64,000 nucleotides of DNA from Salinisphaera hydrothermalis (GCF_040361195.1 NZ_APNE01000001.1), one strand, 5' to 3'. Numbered from the stretch's first letter, positions 7,493 through 18,370 are shown. The notes: generated by a model from the letters alone, not told the origin. Translations and numbers: made by a program.

Positions 7493-8938
7493 ATGAGTTC
7501 GACAATGAATGTCGATGGGACGGCCAGCGACCGTCGCGGCGTGGTCGAGGTGCGCTCGATCGATTATGTGCCCAAGGCCGAGCGTCACGGTAAAGTCTGG
7601 CACCAGGGGCCATTCTGGTTCACGGGCAACTTCGTGCTCACGACCATGGTCACCGGCTTCGTCGGGCCCTCGATGGGGCTGGGCGTGTGGTGGAGCGTGC
7701 TGGCGGTTGTCCTCGGTGCGGCCTTCGGGACGTTTTTCATGGCGTTTCATGCCAACCAGGGCCCGCGCCTCGGCCTGCCGCAGATGATTCAATCGCGCGC
7801 CCAGTTCGGCTCGCGCGGGGCGATCCTGCCGTTCGCGGCCACCATCTTCGTGTACTGCGGGTTCAACGTATTCAACGTCATTCTGGCCACCGAGGCGTTG
7901 CGGCTCGTGCTGCCCGGCGGGCCGTTGTTCTGGTATCCGCTGCTGGTGCTGCTGGCGATCGGTATCGCCGTGGTGGGCCACGATCTGCTGCATTTCGTGC
8001 AGCGCTGGCTCACGCCGATCCTGATTGCCGTGTTCGCGGTGCTGACCATCGGCGCGATCGTCATGCACGGCCATGCGGCGGTTCACCAATCGGGCGCCGG
8101 CTGGGCGGTGTTCCTCGTCCAGTTCTCGGCCGCGGCCGGTTACCAGATCAGTTATGCGGTTTATGTCTCGGATTATTCGCGTTATCTGCCGAGCAACGTC
8201 TCCTCGCGCGGCGTGATCAGCTGGACCTATCTGGGCGCCGGCGGCTCGGCGATCTGGCTGATGTCACTGGGGGCGTTCCTGTCCGCGGCCCTGCCGCATC
8301 CGGAGGTGATTGCGAGCCTAAGGTCGGTCGGCAACGACATCCTGCCCGGGTTTGGCACCTTCGCGGTACTGGCTTCGGTGCCGGCGCTGATCAGCGTGAT
8401 GGCCGTGAATATGTACGGCGCCATGCTCACCGGCATCAGTACCATCGATGCCTATCGGCCGGTACGCCCGACCATCAGCGTGCGGGTCATCGGCATCGTG
8501 CTGTTCGGGGCGCTGGCGACGGCGGTCGCGCTGGTCATCCCCGATGCGTATCTGGGCAGCTTCAACAACTTCGTGATCCTGATGTTGTACTTCCTGGTGC
8601 CGTGGACGGCCGTGAACCTGATCGACTTTTATGTCGTGCGCCACGGCCGCTATGCCATCACCGAGATCTTCAATCCGCGCGGGATCTACGGGCAGTGGTC
8701 CTGGCGCGGGATGCTCGCCTACGCCGTCGGCTTCGTGGCGATGATTCCGTTTTTCGCCATCTCGTTCTATACCGGCCCGGTCACGCGCTGGCTGGGCGGG
8801 GCCGACATCTCGTTCCTGGTCGGGCTGGTCGTGGCCGGCGGTCTGTACTGGATTCTGGCCTCGGGGATCGATACCGCGGCCGAACAGCAGGCGATCGCCG
8901 ATTCGAACCGCATGCTGGCCCAGCGCGAGGGCGGGTGA
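7493..8938 (+). CDS. NCS1-family (purine-cytosine permease-type) transporter
   Basis: 481-residue integral membrane protein with about twelve hydrophobic segments. The N-terminal WHQGPFWFTGNFVLTTMVTG block and later GYQISYAVYVSDYSRYLP are typical of the NCS1 nucleobase:cation symporter family. AAGGGGGAG precedes the ATG. Its position 46 bp after gbuA suggests co-transcription from the sigma-54 promoter and import of 4-guanidinobutyrate or a related guanidino compound, rather than cytosine; this is inference. A GC-rich hairpin (8972-8993) follows. Confidence 0.88.
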   Translation: MSSTMNVDGTASDRRGVVEVRSIDYVPKAERHGKVWHQGPFWFTGNFVLTTMVTGFVGPSMGLGVWWSVLAVVLGAAFGTFFMAFHANQGPRLGLPQMIQSRAQFGSRGAILPFAATIFVYCGFNVFNVILATEALRLVLPGGPLFWYPLLVLLAIGIAVVGHDLLHFVQRWLTPILIAVFAVLTIGAIVMHGHAAVHQSGAGWAVFLVQFSAAAGYQISYAVYVSDYSRYLPSNVSSRGVISWTYLGAGGSAIWLMSLGAFLSAALPHPEVIASLRSVGNDILPGFGTFAVLASVPALISVMAVNMYGAMLTGISTIDAYRPVRPTISVRVIGIVLFGALATAVALVIPDAYLGSFNNFVILMLYFLVPWTAVNLIDFYVVRHGRYAITEIFNPRGIYGQWSWRGMLAYAVGFVAMIPFFAISFYTGPVTRWLGGADISFLVGLVVAGGLYWILASGIDTAAEQQAIADSNRMLAQREGG

Positions 8939-8971
8939 GCGATAGCGTCGCGGCTTGCGATAGCATGATCG

Positions 8972-8993
8972 GCGCCCGGGCTCGTCCGGGCGC
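8972..8993 (+). terminator. GC hairpin after the NCS1 transporter gene
   Basis: GCGCCCGG (8972-8979) pairs with CCGGGCGC (8986-8993) around a six-base loop, 33 bp after the transporter stop. No T-tract follows, so it may be a weak terminator or an RNA-stabilising hairpin. Confidence 0.5.
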
Positions 8994-9011
8994 TGTTGAT
9001 CGAGGCTGTCC

Positions 9012-9224
9012 GTGGATTCACAGGACCTGGAGAAACTGGTCACGCGAACCATGCCGTTCGGCAAGTACGAAGGGCGCGTGATCGCCGATCTGCCCGGCGG
9101 CTATCTGGCCTGGTTCGCCCGCCAGGGTTTTCCGGCCGGCGAGTTGGGGCGACTGCTGGCGCTGATGTACCAGATCGATCACAACGATCTGCGCGGCTTG
9201 CTCAGGCCGTTACGACGGCGGTAG
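9012..9224 (+). CDS. DUF3820-family small protein, 70 aa
   Basis: Short cytoplasmic protein starting at GTG. The core MPFGKYEGRVIADLPGGYLA followed by WFARQGFPAGELGRLLALM matches the DUF3820 family, common in gammaproteobacteria and of unknown biochemical role. It lies between the NCS1 transporter and the potassium transporter without an obvious functional link. Confidence 0.85.
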   Translation: MDSQDLEKLVTRTMPFGKYEGRVIADLPGGYLAWFARQGFPAGELGRLLALMYQIDHNDLRGLLRPLRRR

Positions 9225-9262
9225 CCCGAAACCTGCCCCAGTGGCGTGACGCCGTGCTCGCG

Positions 9263-9286
9263 CGAAACCTCAACAGGCCCTAGACT
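9263..9286 (+). repeat. Solo end of the 33-bp-TIR element family
   Basis: The 24 bases here match the right end of the element at 60811-61100 (positions 61078-61101) at 23 of 24 positions. No partner end or internal element sequence is visible nearby, so it is an isolated terminus or a remnant. It sits 22 bp before the potassium transporter start. Confidence 0.65.
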
Positions 9287-9308
9287 TACCGCTTTGCGGA
9301 TCTTGCCG

Positions 9309-10649
9309 ATGCGCCGCTTGTTATCGGTATGTCGCGCGCTGATTCTGTCCAGACGGCCGGTGACGCTGGTCGTGTGGGGTTATGCGCTGTATATCCTGGT
9401 TGGCTTCGGCCTGCTCTGTCTGCCTTGGGCGCATGCCAGGCCGCATGTGGGCATGCTCGACAGTCTGTTCGTGGCCACCTCGGCGGTTTCGACCACTGGG
9501 CTGTCAACCATCGGCGTGGCCGACAGCTACAATTTTTTCGGCGAATTGGTCATCGCCGCGCTGATTCAGCTCGGTGGAATCGGCTACATGACGCTCGGTT
9601 CGTTCGTCATGCTCGCGCTGCGCCAGCGTCTGGATTCGCTGCACTCCAACGTGGCCCAGCAAACCTTTGCGTTGCCACGCGGCGCGGACGTGGCGCAGTT
9701 CATTCGCGGTGTCGTGATCTTTACGGTGGTTATCGAAACGATCGGGGCGGCCGTGCTCGCCCACGCATTCGCGGCCGATGGCGTGCCGGCGCCGCTCTGG
9801 AACGGCATCTTTCATTCGATTTCGGCCTTCTGCACCGCCGGATTCAGCCTGTTCAGCAACGGGTTGGAAGGTTTTCGGGATGACGTAACCGTCAATCTCA
9901 CGATTGCGGTACTGAGTTATCTCGGCGCGATCGGCTTCATCGTGATGAGCGACGGCTGGCGCTGGCTGGTGCTCGGGCGGCGCCGCGTTTCGCTGACGTC
10001 GCGTTTGATCCTGCGGGTGACCGCGGTGCTGACCGTGATCGGCACGCTGGCGTTGTTCCTCACCGATCCCACGCTTGATCAGTTGCCGCCCGGCGAGCGC
10101 CTGTTAGCATCGTTTTTTCAGGTCATGACCGCGATGACGACGGTCGGTTTCGATACGGTGCCGATCAATACGCTAGGCCATGCCTCAATCATGCTGTTGA
10201 TTGTGGCGATGATCATGGGCGCCTCGCCGTCGGGTACTGGCGGCGGAATCAAGTCGACCACCGTGGCCGTGTTTTACGGCGCGGTGCGCGCCGCGCTCGC
10301 GGGGCGAACCGAAATCATCCTCCTCGGCCGCAGCATTCAACCGCGCCGGCTTACCATGGCAGTGGCCGCGGTCGGCATGTATATCGGCTGCCTGGTGGTC
10401 GGCATCTTCGCGCTCCTACTGGTGGATGGCCATGCCTTGCTGCCCTTGATGTTCGAGGCGGCATCCGCCATCGGCACCGTGGGCCTGAGCCTCGGCGTCA
10501 CAGCGGGGCTCAGCGAGGCCGGCAAATGTGTCGTTATCGCGCTGATGTTCCTCGGGCGGCTCGGGCCGATGACGGCGGGTTTGGCCATGTTCCCGCCGAT
10601 AAGCCGCGCGGCGGTGCGTGCTATACGGCGGGAAGACATCGCGGTCTGA
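9309..10649 (+). CDS. TrkH/KtrB-family potassium uptake protein
   Basis: 446-residue channel-like subunit of a Trk/Ktr K+ (or Na+/K+) uptake system. Four M-P-M repeats are visible, with selectivity loops STTGLSTIG, CTAGFSLF, TTVGFDTV and GTVGLSLG, each with the conserved glycine. The length matches KtrB (about 445) better than TrkH (about 480). ATG 9309 is chosen because the protein then starts at the first basic/hydrophobic segment; a longer frame from 9246 crosses the repeat end. No KtrA/TrkA regulatory subunit is adjacent. Useful for osmotic adaptation. Confidence 0.88.
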   Translation: MRRLLSVCRALILSRRPVTLVVWGYALYILVGFGLLCLPWAHARPHVGMLDSLFVATSAVSTTGLSTIGVADSYNFFGELVIAALIQLGGIGYMTLGSFVMLALRQRLDSLHSNVAQQTFALPRGADVAQFIRGVVIFTVVIETIGAAVLAHAFAADGVPAPLWNGIFHSISAFCTAGFSLFSNGLEGFRDDVTVNLTIAVLSYLGAIGFIVMSDGWRWLVLGRRRVSLTSRLILRVTAVLTVIGTLALFLTDPTLDQLPPGERLLASFFQVMTAMTTVGFDTVPINTLGHASIMLLIVAMIMGASPSGTGGGIKSTTVAVFYGAVRAALAGRTEIILLGRSIQPRRLTMAVAAVGMYIGCLVVGIFALLLVDGHALLPLMFEAASAIGTVGLSLGVTAGLSEAGKCVVIALMFLGRLGPMTAGLAMFPPISRAAVRAIRREDIAV

Positions 10650-10661
10650 CCGGTCGATTAC

Positions 10662-12278
10662 TCAGCGGCCGCCACCCATGATCTCGCGATAGGCCATCTG
10701 GTGTGCGTGCATCGTGCGATAGACACGGTATTTGGCGTCGTGAAACACACGGCGTTCGCCGCGCGGTTCGATCACGCGATCGGTACCGCTCATGGCGGCG
10801 GCCGCGCTGCGCAGATCCGGTTGGTCGCCACAGGCGGCGACGGCCAGCATGGCGCTGCCGAGGAGCACGGTTTCCGGTTCCGTCGGTAGTTCGATCGGAA
10901 GGTCGGTGGCATCGGCCATCTCGGCCAGCCAGCGTTCGTTCTTGAGTATCCCGCCGCACAGGCGCAGTCGCGTGACCTGGTGGCCGTTGGCGTTGAGCGC
11001 TTCGACGATATGCCGTGTGCCGTAGGACACGGCCTGCAGCGTGGCCAGATACCGCACGGCGAGATCGTCGATGCCCGTATCCAGCGTCAGGCCGGTGACG
11101 ATGCCGGTGAGCGAGGCATCCGCTAGCGGCGATCGATTGCCGTGGTGGTAGTCGAGCACATGGACGTCGCGCGTCAGCGTGGCGGCGCCGCGTTCGGCTT
11201 CCATCGCGTCCAGCCGGGCGTTGAGCACATCGAAATGGCTCACGCCCTGGGCTTTGGCCTCGGCCATGAGGTCGGCATAGGCTGCGCTGTCGCGAATCAC
11301 GTGATCGATCAACGCGCCGACTGCGCTCTGGCCGCCTTCATTGATCCAGCCGTCGGGCAGCACCGCGCCCCAGTACGGGCCCCAGACGCCGGGGACGAAG
11401 CAGGGTTCCCGCGAAAAAGCGATATGACAGGTCGAGGTGCCGGCGATCACCGCCAGGCTGGCCTCCGGGTCGTCGCCGAGCATGCCGAGCGCGCCGGCAT
11501 GGGCATCGATCAGGCCTGTGGCGACGGTGATCTCGCCGCTCAGCCCGAACGCTTCGGCGACGTCCGGAGCCAGACGTCCGGCCGGGGCGCCCGGTTCGCG
11601 GATGGGGCCGGCCATGCGCGGCTTATCGAGCAGGGATTCCAATCCGAGCCGGTTCAGCAGATCGGTCGGCCAGCGGCCCTCGTGGGCGAGGTACAGCCAT
11701 TTGCAGACTTGCGTGCAGGTGCTCTTGCCGGGTGTCGCCTCGCCGCCGAGTTCGCCGACCGCGCGCGCGACCATGTAATCGGCCAGATCGAGATAGATCG
11801 CGGCACGTTCGTACTGATCGGGCCGGTTTCGGGCCAGCCACAGCAGTTTGGGCAGTTCCAGCTCCGGGCTGACCTGGCCGCCGATGTACCGCAGCGCGTC
11901 GTGTCCCGTAGCGGTGATTTCCGCGGCTTCGGCCGTGGCGCGATGATCCATCCACATGACGATGTTCTGAGTGTCGTCGTCGGTGGGCGAGACCGAGACC
12001 GGCCGGCCGTCAGCACCGAGCGCGACCAGCGAGCAGGTGGCATCGAAGCCGATGGCGCGCACGCTGTCGGCCGGGATTCCCGCGGCTTCGATCGAATCGC
12101 GTACGGCCGCGACGCAGGCGTCCCAGATCTCGTCGCTGGATTGTTCGACGAAGTTTGCCTCCGGCCGGAACTGGGAGATCGGATGGGCGGCCTGGGCCAG
12201 ACAGCGGCCGTAGCCGTCGAAAACGCCGGCCCGGACGCTGCCGGAGCCGACGTCGATGCCGAGATAGTGCGCGCTCAT
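10662..12278 (-). CDS. FGGY-family pentulose kinase (D-ribulokinase-like)
   Basis: 538-residue sugar kinase of the FGGY superfamily. The N-terminal phosphate loop LGIDVGSGSVRAGVFD and the C-terminal CGGILKNERWLAEMAD ATP site are clear. WINEGGQSAVGALIDHV and YHHGNRSPLAD place it in the eukaryote/bacterial FGGY D-ribulokinase-like branch (TIGR01315 type). It is divergent from an ABC importer and zinc dehydrogenase, so the likely role is phosphorylation of a ketopentose made by that dehydrogenase, e.g. D-ribulose to D-ribulose 5-phosphate. The substrate is inferred. ATG 12278 has GGAG-type bases upstream. Confidence 0.88.
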   Translation of the reverse strand: MSAHYLGIDVGSGSVRAGVFDGYGRCLAQAAHPISQFRPEANFVEQSSDEIWDACVAAVRDSIEAAGIPADSVRAIGFDATCSLVALGADGRPVSVSPTDDDTQNIVMWMDHRATAEAAEITATGHDALRYIGGQVSPELELPKLLWLARNRPDQYERAAIYLDLADYMVARAVGELGGEATPGKSTCTQVCKWLYLAHEGRWPTDLLNRLGLESLLDKPRMAGPIREPGAPAGRLAPDVAEAFGLSGEITVATGLIDAHAGALGMLGDDPEASLAVIAGTSTCHIAFSREPCFVPGVWGPYWGAVLPDGWINEGGQSAVGALIDHVIRDSAAYADLMAEAKAQGVSHFDVLNARLDAMEAERGAATLTRDVHVLDYHHGNRSPLADASLTGIVTGLTLDTGIDDLAVRYLATLQAVSYGTRHIVEALNANGHQVTRLRLCGGILKNERWLAEMADATDLPIELPTEPETVLLGSAMLAVAACGDQPDLRSAAAAMSGTDRVIEPRGERRVFHDAKYRVYRTMHAHQMAYREIMGGGR

Positions 12279-12442
12279 GGGGTCTCCTCAGTCTAGAGTG
12301 GCCGGGCCGTGCGGGCCCGGGAGGCGGTCGGGCGACTACTGTGCCGCGTTCCGGCCCGCCTTGCTCGTTATCGATTTCCGACTTTAGTCGTTGTAGCCAA
12401 AAGGCTAATTGTTCCGATCCGGGCAGACGAACTAGCGTGAAA

Positions 12443-12456
12443 TGACAACGTTAACA
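12443..12456. promoter_or_regulatory. LacI-family operator upstream of the sugar ABC operon
   Basis: TGACAACGTTAACA is a near-palindrome of the form TG-N2-AACGTT-N2-CA, the typical LacI/RbsR-type core with a central CG. It is the only AACGTT in the 249-bp gap between the kinase and binding-protein genes. The locus carries its own LacI regulator at 17271-18299. Confidence 0.72.
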
Positions 12457-12527
12457 TCAATGCCGCGTTTCGGATCGTTGCATCATCCAATCAAGTGCAG
12501 CGCCGGCAACGCACCCACGGAGGAGAA

Positions 12528-13490
12528 ATGACGATGCCAAGTATCAATCTGCGTAGCGTGCGCCGCGGGCTCGCGCTCGCCTTATTGCCCATTGCGGCGG
12601 TTGCACTCCCGGCCGCTGCGGCCAGTGATCATAAAAAACCGAACGACCAGCTCGTGATCGGCATGTCGTTCCAGGAATTGAACAATCCCTACTTCGTGAC
12701 CATGCAGAAAGCGCTGCAGAAGCAGGTCGACAAGATGGGTGCCAAGCTCATCGTGACCGACGCGCATCACGATATTTCCAAGCAGACCAGCGACGTCGAG
12801 GACATGATCCAGCGCGGCGTGGATATTCTGTTGCTCAACCCGACCGACACCGTGGGCGTGCAGTCGGCCGTGGTGTCGGCGCATAACGCCGGTATCCCGG
12901 TAGTGGCGGTCGATGCCCAGGCGGATGGCCCGGTCTCGGGCTTCGTCGGTTCGAAGAACTTCAAGGCGGGTTATCTCGCCTGTCAGTACCTGGCCAAGAG
13001 CCTCGACGGCAAGGGCAAGGTCGCCATTCTCAACGGCATTCCGGTGACCCCGATCCTGCAGCGCGTGAAGGGGTGCAAGAAGGCGCTGGGCGAAGCCAAG
13101 GGCATCCAGATCGTCGACGAGCAGAACGGTCATCAGGAACGCGATACGGCCATGAACGTGACCGAGAACATGCTGCAGTCGCATCCGGATCTGGACGGGC
13201 TGTTCAGCGTTAACGACGGCGGCACGCTGGGTGCGCTGGTGGCGCTGAATTCCTCCGACAATCACGTGAAGCTGGCGACCATCGACGGCAATCCCGAGGT
13301 GATCAAGGCCATGCAGAAGGCGAACACGCCGATCGTGGTCGATGTGGCCCAGCATCCGGACGTCGAGGTGGTGAAAGCGTTGCATCTGGCGCTGAAGAAG
13401 TATCGCGGCGAGAAGAGCCCGGACACGATCCCGGTCGACGTCACCCCGGTGACGCCGAAGACTGCCGCCAGCTTCCACTGGGGCAGCTAG
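12528..13490 (+). CDS. Periplasmic sugar-binding protein of an RbsB-type ABC importer
   Basis: 320-residue precursor with a Sec signal peptide (residues 1-~30, cleaved after AAAAS-like sequence). The mature part is a peripla_BP_4/RbsB fold: VIGMSFQELNNPYFVTMQKA at the N-terminus, DILLLNPTDT, and the hinge motif DGLFSVNDGG. GGAGGAG at 12519-12525 precedes ATG 12528. It is the first gene of a binding protein-ATPase-permease-dehydrogenase operon preceded by a LacI operator. The ligand is probably a pentitol or pentose, inferred from the kinase and dehydrogenase. Confidence 0.92.
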   Translation: MTMPSINLRSVRRGLALALLPIAAVALPAAAASDHKKPNDQLVIGMSFQELNNPYFVTMQKALQKQVDKMGAKLIVTDAHHDISKQTSDVEDMIQRGVDILLLNPTDTVGVQSAVVSAHNAGIPVVAVDAQADGPVSGFVGSKNFKAGYLACQYLAKSLDGKGKVAILNGIPVTPILQRVKGCKKALGEAKGIQIVDEQNGHQERDTAMNVTENMLQSHPDLDGLFSVNDGGTLGALVALNSSDNHVKLATIDGNPEVIKAMQKANTPIVVDVAQHPDVEVVKALHLALKKYRGEKSPDTIPVDVTPVTPKTAASFHWGS

Positions 13491-13512
13491 GCGCGGGCGT
13501 CGTATTGCGAGC

Positions 13513-13537
13513 GCGCGCCGGTGACAGGCCGGCGCGC
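13513..13537 (+). other. Intercistronic hairpin after the binding-protein gene
   Basis: GCGCGCCGG (13513-13521) pairs perfectly with CCGGCGCGC (13529-13537), loop TGACAGG, no T-tract. Such hairpins after binding-protein genes usually stabilise the upstream mRNA or cause partial termination, giving more binding protein than ATPase. Confidence 0.6.
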
Positions 13538-13561
13538 TTCGCCTGTTGGAGGAGTTGAGCC

Positions 13562-15093
<1,532 letters not shown>

Positions 15094-15097
<4 letters not shown>

Positions 15098-16080
15098 GCG
15101 ACTCCACGCAACCCGCTGCGGTGGCCGCGCCGCGTCGTCAACGACGCTCGCGCGCCACGCGCATGCTGCATTCGCCGATGTTCTTCCCGCTGCTGGGGTT
15201 CATCGCCGTGTTCATCATCATGAGCCTGGTCAACGACCGGTTTCTCGATGTGTCGAATATCGAGAACGTGGCTCGCCAGGGCTCGGTGATCGGGATCATC
15301 GCGGTGGGCATGAGCTTTGCCATCTTCACCGGCGGTATCGATCTGTCGGTGGGCCCGGTGATGGCGCTGTCCGGCACCCTCATGGCCGGGCTCATGGCCG
15401 CCGGCTGGCCGGCGCCGGTCGCGATCGCCGCCGGGTTGTGCGTGGGCAGTCTGTTCGGCGCCTTCAACGGCTTCTGCGTGGCCTTTGGTCGCATGCCGCC
15501 GATTATCGTGACGCTCGCGACCATGGGCGCGGCCCATGGCCTGGCATTGCTGTATACCGGCGGTTATCCGATCTCCGGGCTGCCGTCGTGGTTCGCCTGG
15601 TTCGGCCGCGGCAGCCTGGCCGGCATCCAGGTGCCGATCCTGATCATGTTGCTGGTCTATGCCGCCGGTTATGTGGTGCTGCATCACACGCCGTTCGGTC
15701 GCTATGTGTATGCCGTCGGCGGTAACGAGGAAGCTACGCGGCTGACCGGTATCCGCGTGCCGCGCACCAAGATGCTGGTTTACAGCATCAGCGGCTTGAC
15801 CGCGGCGATCGCCGGGCTCGTCATCACGGCCCGTCTGATGAGCGGCCAGCCGAGTATCGGCGAAGGCTTCGAGCTGGATGCGATCGCGGCCGTCGTGCTC
15901 GGCGGCGCGGCGATCTCCGGCGGGCGCGGCGTGGTACTGGGCACGCTGGTCGGCGCCATGCTGCTGGCCATGCTCAACAACGGTCTCAACCTGATGGGCG
16001 TGTCGTCCTATCTCCAGGACGTCATCAAGGGCGGCATCATCCTGCTTGCGGTCTATATCGGCCGCGGTCGCGACGCCTGA
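15094..16080 (+). CDS. Sugar ABC importer permease, RbsC type
   Basis: 328-residue inner-membrane permease with about ten hydrophobic segments. Family landmarks include VGMSFAIFTGGIDLSVGPVM, GNEEATRLTGI and the EAA-like region AIAAVVLGGAAISGGRG. It presumably forms a homodimer with the tandem ATPase, as in the RbsC/AraH family. It overlaps the ATPase gene by four bases, so expression is coupled. The dehydrogenase gene begins 43 bp downstream. Confidence 0.95.
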
Positions 16081-16123
16081 TCGATTTTCGAACAACGCCG
16101 CGACGCGGCAAGGGAGTATTACC

Positions 16124-17206
16124 ATGAGCCAGACCGCCGAGACGATGCAGGCCATCGTCTGTCACGGGCCCGAGGATTATCGCTTTGAGGCCGTGGCGCG
16201 GCCGAGCGCGGGACCGGGCGAAGTCATCCTGAAGATCGGCGCCTGCGGCATCTGTGCCAGCGACGTGAAATGCCGCGGCGGCGCGGCCATGTTCTGGGGC
16301 AACGAATCCCAGCCGTCGTGGGTCAAGGCACCAGTGGTGGCCGGGCACGAGTTCTTCGGCGAAGTGATCGAACTCGGCGAGGGCGCCGGCGAGCGGACCG
16401 GGCTGGCGATCGGCGACCGGGCGATTGCCGAGCAGATCGTGCCCTGTGGCGAGTGCATGTACTGCGATTCGGGCCATTACTGGATGTGCGAGGTGCACAA
16501 CATCTTCGGCTTCCAGCGCGAGGTCGCCGACGGCGGCATGGCCGAATACATGCGGGTGCCCGCCAAGGGCCGGCTGCACCGGATTCCGGAAGGCCTGTCG
16601 CGCGCCGAGGCGGCGTTCATCGAGCCGTTGGCCTGTGGTATTCATGCCGTCAACCGCGGCGATATCCAGCTCGACGACACGGTGGTGATTGCCGGGGCCG
16701 GGCCGATCGGGCTGGCCATGGTTCAGGTCGCCCACCTGAAAACGCCCAAGAAACTGATCGTGATCGACATGATCGACGAACGCCTGGCACTGGCCGAACG
16801 CTTCGGCGCGGACGTCACCCTCAACCCATCCCGAGATGATGTGGGCGCCCGCGTCCGCGAACTGACCGGCGGCTACGGCTGCGATGTCTATATCGAGGCC
16901 ACCGGCTCGCCAACCGGCGTACGTCAGGGGCTGGAGATCATCCGCAAGCTCGGCCGGTTTGTGGAGTTCAGCGTGTTCGGCAAGGAGACGTCGGTCGATT
17001 GGTCCATCATCGGCGATCGCAAGGAGCTGGACGTGCGCGGCGCGCATCTGTCGCCGCGGACCTTCCCGGTGGCTATCGATCTGATGTCGCGCAAGCTGGT
17101 GACCACCGACGGCATCGTCACCCACGAAATGCCGATGGCCGACTACGAAGAAGGCTTCCGCAAGGCCACCGCGGCCGAGTCGATCAAGGTGTTGTTGATT
17201 CCCTGA
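16124..17206 (+). CDS. Zinc-dependent polyol dehydrogenase (medium-chain ADH family)
   Basis: 360-residue medium-chain dehydrogenase. Catalytic zinc ligands are visible at Cys44 (GICASD) and the His75-Glu76 pair (GHE). The structural zinc cysteines are 108, 111, 114 and 122 (VPCGECMYCDSGHYWMC). The Rossmann motif is GAGPIGLAMV. AGGGAG lies 7 bases before ATG 16124; an upstream in-frame ATG at 16046 overlaps the permease. Closest in style to sorbitol, arabinitol and threitol dehydrogenases. With the pentulose kinase it could convert an imported pentitol to a ketopentose, but the exact polyol is unknown. Confidence 0.9.
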   Translation: MSQTAETMQAIVCHGPEDYRFEAVARPSAGPGEVILKIGACGICASDVKCRGGAAMFWGNESQPSWVKAPVVAGHEFFGEVIELGEGAGERTGLAIGDRAIAEQIVPCGECMYCDSGHYWMCEVHNIFGFQREVADGGMAEYMRVPAKGRLHRIPEGLSRAEAAFIEPLACGIHAVNRGDIQLDDTVVIAGAGPIGLAMVQVAHLKTPKKLIVIDMIDERLALAERFGADVTLNPSRDDVGARVRELTGGYGCDVYIEATGSPTGVRQGLEIIRKLGRFVEFSVFGKETSVDWSIIGDRKELDVRGAHLSPRTFPVAIDLMSRKLVTTDGIVTHEMPMADYEEGFRKATAAESIKVLLIP

Positions 17207-17223
17207 TCGAACAGGTTGATGCG

Positions 17224-17250
17224 CGCGGCCGGCGTCTTCTGCCGGTCGCG
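17224..17250. terminator. Hairpin between convergent dehydrogenase and LacI genes
   Basis: CGCGGCCGGC (17224-17233) pairs with GCCGGTCGCG (17241-17250) through ten bp including one G-T wobble, loop of seven. It lies in the 64-bp gap between converging genes and could act on both strands. No long T-tract. Confidence 0.5.
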
Positions 17251-17270
17251 TCTGTCATTCGATCGACTCG

Positions 17271-18299
17271 TTATTCGATCAGCTCGCCGCGGACGGTGAT
17301 CGTCTGCTGCGGCAGTTCCGGATCGGCGATGCGTTCGAGCAGCAGTTCCAGCGCGCGCTGGCCGGCATGGAAGCCATCGTGCACCACGCAGGGCACGCGG
17401 ATATCGAAGATATCCAGATAAGGCAGGCGGTCGATGCTGATTACGCTGAGCGTGTCGGGCGCGATGCCGTGGGCTTTCATCGCCTGCAGGGCGCCGAGCG
17501 TGATCAGCTGGTTCATGCCGAAGATCGCCCCCGGCATGCCGTAGGTCTCGATATAGGCGCCCACATCGTCGCGCGCCGGCTCCAGCGTGTAATCGCCCCA
17601 GAGCACATCCACCTCGACGCCGGGCCCGGTTTCGGCGAGTGTGGTCTGGACGCCGGCCAGGCGTTCACGCGAGATGATCGAATGCTCCGGGCCCGCCGCC
17701 ACCAGCAGGCGCGTCGGCGCCTCGGCCGGCACCGTCGTCTCCGCGAACACGCGCTTGAGCAGATGCGCGGCAACACACTGCCCGGCCCAGACGTTATCCA
17801 GCACCACCGAGCTGAAATCGGCGTTGTAGAGCGTGCGGTCGAGCTGGACCACGGCCACATCGCTGTTGTGCAGCCGGTCGATATAGTCCGGGCGATAATC
17901 CGGTTCGTCGGAGATCGGCGACAGGATGATGCCCGCGGCCTGATAGCTCAGCAGCGTTTCGATCGCGTTGGCTTCCAGCCAGGCCTCGCCGTCGGTGTCG
18001 AACAACAGGATGGCGTAATTGTGCTGCTTCGCGTGGCGAGAGACCGCCTTGATCATCTCCGCGTAGAACGGATTATCCACGCTGGCGGTCACGAAGCCAA
18101 TCAGCCGGCTTTCGCTGTGCTTCAAACCGCGCGCAAAAGCGTTCGGGACATAGCCCAGTTCGCTGGCTGCCGCTTCGATCTTCGAGCGCGTTTCAGCCTT
18201 GACCATTTCCGGTCGGTTGAGCGCACGCGAGACCGTGATATTCGTCATGCCGACCCGGGCGGCAACGTCGGCAATGGTCACGCGTCGGTTTTTGGGCAT
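17271..18299 (-). CDS. LacI-family repressor of the pentitol/sugar locus
   Basis: 342 residues: N-terminal LacI helix-turn-helix (VTIADVAARVGMTNITVSRA, residues 7-26) with hinge helix, then a periplasmic-binding-like effector domain (IGFVTASVDNPFYAEMIKAV..., ~65-335). It converges on the dehydrogenase gene at the end of the ABC operon. The most likely target is the operator at 12443-12456 between the divergent kinase and importer genes. The inducer is presumably the imported polyol or its ketose product; inference only. Confidence 0.92.
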   Translation of the reverse strand: MPKNRRVTIADVAARVGMTNITVSRALNRPEMVKAETRSKIEAAASELGYVPNAFARGLKHSESRLIGFVTASVDNPFYAEMIKAVSRHAKQHNYAILLFDTDGEAWLEANAIETLLSYQAAGIILSPISDEPDYRPDYIDRLHNSDVAVVQLDRTLYNADFSSVVLDNVWAGQCVAAHLLKRVFAETTVPAEAPTRLLVAAGPEHSIISRERLAGVQTTLAETGPGVEVDVLWGDYTLEPARDDVGAYIETYGMPGAIFGMNQLITLGALQAMKAHGIAPDTLSVISIDRLPYLDIFDIRVPCVVHDGFHAGQRALELLLERIADPELPQQTITVRGELIE

Positions 18300-18370
18300 G
18301 AAACGGCGTTGTCCGGACGATGAACGTGAATGTTGCGCCTATCTTAGCCCAATGCGATCGGTCCCAGCGG

